DNA from: Bin18 sp965242795
GTDB lineage: Bacteria > Desulfobacterota > Binatia > Bin18
NCBI GenBank assembly: GCA_965242795.1
Contig: OZ251505.1
Coordinates: forward strand, 124,001 to 188,000
Length of the DNA stretch: 64,000 nt
Direction: 5' to 3'
Each line of letters opens with the position of its first letter. Within the stretch, counting starts at the first letter, position 1. Of this stretch, positions 58,652-64,000 are shown in pieces. The translations under genes were made by a program, and so were the position numbers. The notes under the pieces were generated by a model. It ran no database searches, was not told the DNA's origin, and was given only the letters and a program-made list of their open reading frames with translations.

Positions 58652-58687
58652 AAAGGCCCCGGTGTTGAAACCGGGGCCTTTTTCTTT
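58652..58687 (+). terminator. strong intrinsic terminator
   Basis: A perfect 12-bp stem, AAAGGCCCCGGT with ACCGGGGCCTTT around a six-base loop, is followed by TTTTTCTTT. It lies 37 bases after the cupredoxin-like stop and ends the respiratory operon. The 218 bases after it hold only GTTGAG/TTCGACAAGCTC-type repeats. Confidence 0.95.
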
Positions 58688-58905
58688 GGAGAAGCAGGCT
58701 CAGGTACAGCCCGTTGAGATCGTCGAAACAGATCAACACCATTCGACGACCTGAACGGGCTAGACCTTGAGCTTGTCGAAAGGTCGGGGTGAAGGCGGAG
58801 GTGACAGCGGGGTTCGGTTCGATACCTAGGACAAGCTCAACATTTCGACTCATTATTTGACGAAATATATCTTATCGGACATATAATAATCCGATGCGGA
58901 TCTTT

Positions 58906-59568
58906 CTAGTTGTACAGTGCGATTCTGGATTCGACGAATTTGGCGAACGGCGTGTCCGGAAATTTCTTCAGTAAATCAAGATATGGTTGCGGCGGACGGC
59001 CCCCTTCCATTTTCTCCAGTATCTCGCCGAGCGCCAAAAGCGCTTCACTTGAGCCCGGTCCTTCGATGATGGACGCTTCCCGGTACCAGCTTTCGGCGGC
59101 GTCGAGGTCTTCGGCCTGCTCGGCGCCGTGCCCGAGCCGAAGAAATGCCAGTTGTTCGATATAGCCGGCGACGTCGTCGCGCGTTGCCGCACGTTCGTAG
59201 GCGGCTTTCGCGTCCGCGGCCTGATCGTTCTTTTCGTATGCCTCGCCGAGATGGAGCGTAGCCAAGTCTCGGCTTTCTCCGCGCAGGGCGGCTTCGGCCC
59301 GGGTCAACTCGTCAATCGCCTGCGCGTACTCCGAGGCTTCTATCGCCGCCAATCCCGTCCGAAAATGAATCAAGCCATGGTCATACCGATAATCCGCCCA
59401 GACCAGCCACGCCCCGCCCCCGACACTTCCTACGCCCAGCAAGCTGCCGACGATGACGACGGCCCGCGTATGCTCGCGCAGAACGGCCCGTTGTTCCCGA
59501 AGCCAGCGGACCAGACGCGCGGACGGGTACGACGCAGGAGATAGCGCTTGTTTGCGACTGCGAGCCAT
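58906..59568 (-). CDS. TPR-repeat, single-helix membrane protein
   Basis: 220 residues from MARSRKQALSPASYPSARLV. A membrane helix at about 35-58 (TRAVVIVGSLLGVGSVGGGAWLVWA) is followed by tetratricopeptide-like helices (about 70-190: GLAAIEASEYAQAIDELTRAEAAL, AYEKNDQAADAKAAYERA, LDAAESWYREASII). The layout resembles YfgM/ancillary SecYEG translocon proteins (TPR_21 type). A periplasmic chaperone or scaffold role is possible. The longer in-frame extension overlaps the DUF151 gene and is rejected. Confidence 0.8.
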   Translation of the reverse strand: MARSRKQALSPASYPSARLVRWLREQRAVLREHTRAVVIVGSLLGVGSVGGGAWLVWADYRYDHGLIHFRTGLAAIEASEYAQAIDELTRAEAALRGESRDLATLHLGEAYEKNDQAADAKAAYERAATRDDVAGYIEQLAFLRLGHGAEQAEDLDAAESWYREASIIEGPGSSEALLALGEILEKMEGGRPPQPYLDLLKKFPDTPFAKFVESRIALYN

Positions 59569-59597
59569 GTCGGGAACGTTGGGGCGCTCGCAGCGGA

Positions 59598-60113
59598 CTA
59601 CATTTTGTATTTGAAGTCGTCCGGCGACATTTTTTCCAGGATGTCCGCCCATTTGTCCCGCGACACGCTGGACAGGTCGGCGTCCCCTTTTTCTTCCGCC
59701 TGCTGCAGCACGCTCGACGATTCCAGCACCTTGGACGCAACGAAGATCGGGCACTTCGTGCGCAGCGCCAGCGAAATGGCATCGCTGGGACGCGAATCCA
59801 CCGAGACGGCCCGTTCGCCGATCTTGATCCGGATGGTCGCGTAGTACGTGTTGTCCTGCAGGTCGGTCACTTCGATGGCCTCGACTTGGCCGCCCGCCTC
59901 GTCGATGAAGTTGCGCAACAGGTCGTGGGTCATCGGTCGCGCCATCTTGATCCCCTCGAGCTCGGTGGCCATCGAGGTCGCTTCCATCAACCCGATCCAG
60001 ATCGGCAGGTTGAGCTTGTTCTCGGAGTCTTTCAGGATGACGATCGGGGTTTTGGTCACCGGGTCCAGCGTCAGCCCGCCGACTTTCATCTCGATGAAAC
60101 CCTCTCTGTCCAT
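59598..60113 (-). CDS. bifunctional nuclease-family (DUF151) protein
   Basis: 171 residues starting MDREGFIEMKVGGLTLDP after GGAGGCGGGA. NKLNLPIWIGLMEATSMATELEGIKMARPMTHDLL and AVSVDSRPSDAISLALRTKCPIFVASKVLE are the conserved blocks of the BFN/DUF151 family. Some members are nucleases, many are uncharacterised. The spacing of 29 bases to the downstream TPR gene suggests co-transcription. Confidence 0.92.
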   Translation of the reverse strand: MDREGFIEMKVGGLTLDPVTKTPIVILKDSENKLNLPIWIGLMEATSMATELEGIKMARPMTHDLLRNFIDEAGGQVEAIEVTDLQDNTYYATIRIKIGERAVSVDSRPSDAISLALRTKCPIFVASKVLESSSVLQQAEEKGDADLSSVSRDKWADILEKMSPDDFKYKM

Positions 60114-60198
60114 TCCCGCCTCCGTGTACCTATCGTCTTCACGCGCATCCTGTCTGAAAGTACGGCGCCCTGCCCCGCGGTTGCCTCGCCTTTTAGAC

Positions 60199-61611
60199 CT
60201 AGGCCGTCACCAAATGGTCGATCACCCGATACAACTGGTTGAGGTTGCGGCACTCTTCGACCAAGTCGCAGTGCGGCGCATAACGGTCCATCTCGCTGTC
60301 TCCGAACCCCCACGTCAGCCGGCTTTCCGGGTTCAGCCAGATGACCTGCTTGGCCTTCTGCTGCAAGTCGCGGACGACCCAGTCGTGGGGCAGATTGTAG
60401 TTGTTGCGCGCGTCGCCCAGCACCAACACCGTGGTGCGTTTGTTGATGACGGACAGATAATCCCGATGAAAGGTCTTGAACGCCCGGCCGAAGTCCGAGT
60501 GCGCGTAGATGTTGATGAAATTCCCGCGCAGCGCCATGTCGATGGCTTGGTGGACCTCGTTGTCCTCGAACAGTTTGGTGACCTCGCCGATGTCCGCTAC
60601 GAAGATGAAGCTGCGGACCTTGGAGTACAGATCCTGTACCGAGTACACGAATTGCAGCATGAAGCGCGAGACGTTGCGGACCGAATCCGACACGTCGCAC
60701 AGGATGACCACCTGCGGTTTCTCCTTCTTCTTCACGTCCAGAATGATGTTGAACGGCACCCCGCCGTACTGCAGGTTCTTGCGTAGCGTGCGTTGCAGGT
60801 CCAGCCGGCCGCGTTTGGCGCGTTTGCGGCGGATCGCGATGATGTGCTTCAGGCGCTGCGCCAGCCGGGTGACGGCCTCCTTCATCTTCCGGATTTCGTC
60901 TTCGGAGAGATAGTAGAAGCTCTTGTCCGCCAAGCTGCGCATTTTCTGCTGGTCGCGCAGTTCGGCGTCCTTCTGCTCCAACTCGGCGCGGACGAAGCTG
61001 CGGATCATGTGCGCCAAGTCTTGCAGCCGCCGGTCGATGTATTGCGAAAGCTGTTCCATCTGCTCGGGACTGAGTCCGGCCTGCTGGAGGGCGTCCTTCA
61101 GGTTCTGGAGTTCCTGCTGGATGTTTCCGAAGCCCATCATCTGCGCCAGCGCGTTGGCGAACTGGCCTTCCTGAAACGAGCGCTGGATGTCTTGCAGATT
61201 GGCGCCCTCGGCCGCCTCCTTGAGCATTTTTTCGAGTTGGCCGGTGTCGTTCGTGAGTAAGGCGCGGGCCAAGTCGGACATCTCCTCGCCCATGTTCTTC
61301 AGGGCGTCTTCCAACCGTTCGAGGAATTCCTGAAACTCCTCTTCGGTCATGTCCATGGCCTGCATGGTTTCCGCGGCCGCGGCCTTGATGATCTCGCCCA
61401 GGCCGGTGAAGAACATGTCGAACAACTCGTCGTACACCGGGATATCGACCTGCCGCTTGACGTAGGTCGCGCGCAGCGCGTCCTTCAGCAGCCGTTTGTC
61501 CCGGACGCCGACGAGACCCAGCGCGGCGAACGTATCCATGTTCTCCGCGGCCGAGACCTTGAGCCCGTTCTCGCGCAGCAGATGGGCAAACTCGATGATC
61601 TTGTCGTCCAT
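60199..61611 (-). CDS. VWA/CoxE-like protein
   Basis: 470 residues. The N-terminal half is helical with charged coiled coil; the C-terminal half is a von Willebrand A domain with a MIDAS-type start VVILCDVSDSVRN and later GNFINIYAHSDFGRAF and VLVLGDARNNYN. Such proteins pair with MoxR ATPases, as CoxD with CoxE, in assembling metalloenzymes. The partner ATPase gene lies immediately upstream. A molybdenum hydroxylase operon exists at 9.4-13.5 kb, but a functional link is only inferred. Confidence 0.88.
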   Translation of the reverse strand: MDDKIIEFAHLLRENGLKVSAAENMDTFAALGLVGVRDKRLLKDALRATYVKRQVDIPVYDELFDMFFTGLGEIIKAAAAETMQAMDMTEEEFQEFLERLEDALKNMGEEMSDLARALLTNDTGQLEKMLKEAAEGANLQDIQRSFQEGQFANALAQMMGFGNIQQELQNLKDALQQAGLSPEQMEQLSQYIDRRLQDLAHMIRSFVRAELEQKDAELRDQQKMRSLADKSFYYLSEDEIRKMKEAVTRLAQRLKHIIAIRRKRAKRGRLDLQRTLRKNLQYGGVPFNIILDVKKKEKPQVVILCDVSDSVRNVSRFMLQFVYSVQDLYSKVRSFIFVADIGEVTKLFEDNEVHQAIDMALRGNFINIYAHSDFGRAFKTFHRDYLSVINKRTTVLVLGDARNNYNLPHDWVVRDLQQKAKQVIWLNPESRLTWGFGDSEMDRYAPHCDLVEECRNLNQLYRVIDHLVTA

Positions 61612-61631
61612 GCCGCAGCCTGCCGTCCCGC

Positions 61632-62603
61632 TTAGTGGAGCAGGTCCTTTTCCTCTTGTTCCTCGGCCTCGGCGCCGGCCTTGGCTTTGGCCTTCTGCCG
61701 GCTGACGTATTCCTTGAGTTCGGCTTCCGCCTTGCGGACGTCGCCCTCGTATTTGAGGATGGTGTTCAGGGTCTCGTTCACCTGCGTTTCTTCGAGGCGG
61801 TGAACGTTGAGCAGCGTCAGCGCCTTGGCCCAGTCGAGCGTCTCGCTGATACTCGGCACTTTCTTGAGGTCGAGCTTGCGGATCGACTGCACGACCTCGA
61901 CGACCTCGTTCGCCAACCGTTCCGCAATGCCGGGCACTTTCAGCTTGACGATCTGCAACTCCTGTTCCTGGCTGGGAAAGTCGATGAACAGGTGCAGGCA
62001 GCGGCGTTTGAGGGCGTCGGACATCTCGCGCGCGTTGTTGCTGGTCAACACCACGACCGGCCGCTGCTGGGCCTGAATCGTGCCCAGCTCGGGCACGCTG
62101 ACCTGAAAATCGCTCAGCACTTCGAGCAGGAACGCCTCGAACTCGCTGTCGGACTTGTCGATTTCGTCGATCAGCAACACGAGCGGATGATCGGCCGAAA
62201 TGGCTTGGAGCAGCGGTCTGGGCAGGATGAACCGTTCGGAGAAGAAGACGCTGTCCTGCTTGCCGATCCGCTCAACCGCTTCGGTCAGCGTGGACGTGCC
62301 TTCCAGCACCTCGCTGATCTTGTCCTTGAGGATCTGCGTGTACAACAACTGTTTGGCGTATTCCCACTCGTACAGGGCTTTGGCCTCGTCCAGCCCCTCG
62401 TAACATTGCAGGCGCAGCAGCTCACAATCCATGGAACCGGCCACGACCTTGGCCAACTCGGTCTTGCCGACACCGGCCGGCCCCTCGACCAGGATGGGTT
62501 TGCGCAGGCTGTTCGCCAGATATACGACGGTCGCGATTTGTCGATTGCAGATGTATTGCTGTTCCGCAAACCGGGAAATAACGTCATCGACAGAATCGAA
62601 CAT
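61632..62603 (-). CDS. MoxR-family AAA+ ATPase
   Basis: 323 residues, starting MFDSVDDVISRF after GAGGAGGAAGA. Walker A VEGPAGVGKTELAK near residue 40, Walker B LVLLIDEIDKSD near 145 and sensor-1 VVLTSNN near 190 show an active AAA+ ATPase. MoxR proteins remodel partner complexes, usually with a VWA protein like the one encoded next (20-base gap). The C-terminus is charged, KAKAKAGAEAEEQEEKD. The frame before the chosen ATG is short and has no homology. Confidence 0.92.
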   Translation of the reverse strand: MFDSVDDVISRFAEQQYICNRQIATVVYLANSLRKPILVEGPAGVGKTELAKVVAGSMDCELLRLQCYEGLDEAKALYEWEYAKQLLYTQILKDKISEVLEGTSTLTEAVERIGKQDSVFFSERFILPRPLLQAISADHPLVLLIDEIDKSDSEFEAFLLEVLSDFQVSVPELGTIQAQQRPVVVLTSNNAREMSDALKRRCLHLFIDFPSQEQELQIVKLKVPGIAERLANEVVEVVQSIRKLDLKKVPSISETLDWAKALTLLNVHRLEETQVNETLNTILKYEGDVRKAEAELKEYVSRQKAKAKAGAEAEEQEEKDLLH

Positions 62604-62722
62604 TCTTCCTCCTCGGTGAGTCAATGTCGGCGAACCGTAGCATACGGGTCCGCCCGACACAACGAACGCGCCCGTTCCTCGCTTGCCGCCCTCCCCTGCC
62701 GCTCCTATAATCCGCCCCGCCC

Positions 62723-63526
62723 ATGTGTACGTTGGCCCTGTATTTTCAGACCTTTCCCGGCTACCCGGTCGTGGTCGCCGCCAACCGCGACGAATACCTG
62801 AACCGCCCGTCGGCCCCGCCCTGCGCCTTGCAGCGTGTGCCCTGGATTTTCGGCGGCAAGGATCTGCAGGCCGGCGGGACGTGGCTGGGCGTCAACCAGT
62901 ACGGCCTGCTGGCCGGGTTGCTGAATCGTCACACCCCGGAGCCCAACGACCCGGCGCGCCGTTCCCGGGGCCTGTTGAGTCTGGACGCCCTGCAGACGTC
63001 GTCCGCGGCCGAGGCCGCCGCCCGCATCGGACGCGAACCCGCGGACCGGCATAATCCGTTCAACCTGCTGGTCGCCGACGCCGCGCAAGCGTACGTCCTC
63101 TTCCCGCGCGACGGGGCCATCCGCACCCAGCCGTTGGCGCCCGGGGTGCACGTGCTGACGAACATGAACCCCAACGACCCGGAATGCCCGCGCATCGCCC
63201 GCTCGTTCCGGTTGTTCGAAGCGGTGGCGGACACGGTGATCGCGGAACCGCGGTCACCGGTATCGGTCGCCGAATTGTTCCGTTCGCTCCACGAGCGGCT
63301 TTCGGACCATTCCACTCCGCTCGACCCGCGCGCAGAAGATCCGCGCAACGGCCTGTGCATCCATCTCGACGGCTACGGCACCTGCTCGTCCAGCCTGCTG
63401 GCGTATGCCGCACGCGAGCAACGCTTCATTTACCGTTTCGCGCCCGGCGCGCCGTGCCGCACCGCCTACAGCGACGTCAGCCTGCCTCCCGCGGGGCTCG
63501 CCAGCCAGCCGCCGTCAACGACGTAG
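62723..63526 (+). CDS. NRDE (TANGO2-like) family protein
   Basis: 267 residues. The N-terminal MCTLALYFQTFPGYPVVVAANRDEYLNRPS contains the NRDE motif and Cys-2 of this Ntn-like fold family. Members include eukaryotic TANGO2; a bacterial function is not established. The 3' end overlaps the convergent SDR gene by 61 bases. It is on the opposite strand from the MoxR/VWA pair, and divergent from it. Confidence 0.85.
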   Translation: MCTLALYFQTFPGYPVVVAANRDEYLNRPSAPPCALQRVPWIFGGKDLQAGGTWLGVNQYGLLAGLLNRHTPEPNDPARRSRGLLSLDALQTSSAAEAAARIGREPADRHNPFNLLVADAAQAYVLFPRDGAIRTQPLAPGVHVLTNMNPNDPECPRIARSFRLFEAVADTVIAEPRSPVSVAELFRSLHERLSDHSTPLDPRAEDPRNGLCIHLDGYGTCSSSLLAYAAREQRFIYRFAPGAPCRTAYSDVSLPPAGLASQPPSTT

Positions 63527-64000
63527 CTGGCGCCGGTCACGAAGTCGCCCTCTTCGATCAGAAAGCGCACCGCGCGGGCAACGTCGTGCGGACGGCCCAG
63601 GCGTTGCAGCGGCGTGCGTCGGCGCAGTTCGTCGCGTCGGCGCGGGCGGTAATCCTCGGGTACGAGCACCGGGCCCGGCGCCACTTCGTTGACCTGCACG
63701 TGCGGGGCGAGCGCCTTTGCCAATGCGCGCATCAAGGCGTGGACGCCCGCCTTGGACACGCAATAGGCCAAATATTCCGGGCTGGGCCGCCGGCCGCTCC
63801 AATCGCCGAGAAAGAGGATTTTGCCGCGGCCGCGGGCGGCCATGCGCCGGCCGAGCAGCAACGACAACAGAAACGGGGCCGACACGTTCGTATCCTGAAA
63901 GCGGCGCCAATCCGTGAGGTTCAAGCGGGCGACCGGCGTCGGAAAGAAGATCGCGGCGTTGTGCACCAACACGTCGACCCCGCCGGTCTTTCGTACCGCC
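63466..64000 (-). CDS. SDR-family oxidoreductase, 5' end beyond window
   Basis: The coding frame runs off the right edge; visible are about 178 residues. VDVLVHNAAIFF is the NNAG-type motif, ILFLGDWSG holds the serine, and YLAYCVSKAGVHAL the Tyr-x3-Lys catalytic pair; GDFVTGASYVVDGGWL is the usual C-terminus. The cofactor-binding Gly motif is outside the window. The substrate is unknown, though folate/pteridine-reductase-like SDRs look similar. The stop overlaps the NRDE gene end. Confidence 0.85.
   Translation of the reverse strand, partial: AVRKTGGVDVLVHNAAIFFPTPVARLNLTDWRRFQDTNVSAPFLLSLLLGRRMAARGRGKILFLGDWSGRRPSPEYLAYCVSKAGVHALMRALAKALAPHVQVNEVAPGPVLVPEDYRPRRRDELRRRTPLQRLGRPHDVARAVRFLIEEGDFVTGASYVVDGGWLASPAGGRLTSL

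Overview
The window is GC-rich chromosomal DNA from a Gram-negative bacterium. An outer membrane is implied by a TolC-type channel, a type I secretion system and an autotransporter barrel. The mix of a split cytochrome b complex with an octaheme cytochrome, GatCAB, molybdenum hydroxylase genes, amidohydrolases and LLM oxidoreductases suits an uncultured deep-branching lineage (Tectomicrobia, Methylomirabilota or Nitrospinota-like). That placement is inference, because no rRNA or other phylogenetic marker was compared. No tRNA, rRNA or CRISPR array was seen.

Layout. 0.3-6 kb: a DMT exporter, an FMN glutamate-synthase-like protein and a dimethylglycine/sarcosine dehydrogenase-like flavoprotein. 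6.4-8.6 kb: a frameshifted asparagine-synthetase-like enzyme that converges on a small, RiPP-precursor-like ORF broken by a 16-base poly-C tract. 9.4-13.5 kb: a four-gene molybdenum hydroxylase operon (minus strand). 14.5-19.5 kb: a GPP34-cytochrome P450 fusion, a sulfotransferase and an amidohydrolase. 20-29.3 kb: two RTX proteins followed by an ABC/HlyD/TolC type I secretion system; the RTX region carries a clear tandem-duplication scar. 29.7-32.7 kb: acyl-CoA dehydrogenase, SDR and LLM oxidoreductase. 33-43.8 kb: murI, secA (with a large insertion), a SLATT-like membrane protein plus a proline-rich micro-ORF wedged before argJ, then gatCAB (minus strand). 44-46.7 kb: a coiled-coil membrane protein, and an aspartyl beta-hydroxylase/HprK-like kinase pair led by another small ORF with an 18-base poly-C tract. 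47.2-48.9 kb: YraN-like protein and serS. 49-52 kb: an autotransporter whose passenger looks like a solute-binding protein. 52.1-58.6 kb: an alternative bc-type respiratory complex (Rieske, split cytochrome b, two tiny membrane proteins, octaheme cytochrome c, cupredoxin-like protein) ending in a strong terminator. 58.9-64 kb: TPR protein, DUF151 nuclease-like protein, VWA and MoxR proteins, NRDE protein and a partial SDR.

The intergenic DNA is crowded with short repeats. At least seven copies of a 130-176 bp element share terminal inverted repeats (ends like ACATACTTGAnGATC), and a second family has GTGCATCnGTTTG ends. These look like non-autonomous, MITE-like elements, and copies sit between gatA and gatB and between the T1SS ABC and HlyD genes.

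The most interesting candidate is a possible RiPP (lasso-like) system split over two loci about 36 kb apart: an asparagine-synthetase-type enzyme with a precursor-like peptide, and an aspartyl hydroxylase with an HprK-type kinase. At each locus a small ORF with a good ribosome-binding site runs into a long poly-C tract within its first dozen codons. This would fit phase variation, but homopolymer sequencing error is the main competing explanation, and two further single-base frameshifts in short G runs (near 6597 and 20750) make that alternative serious.
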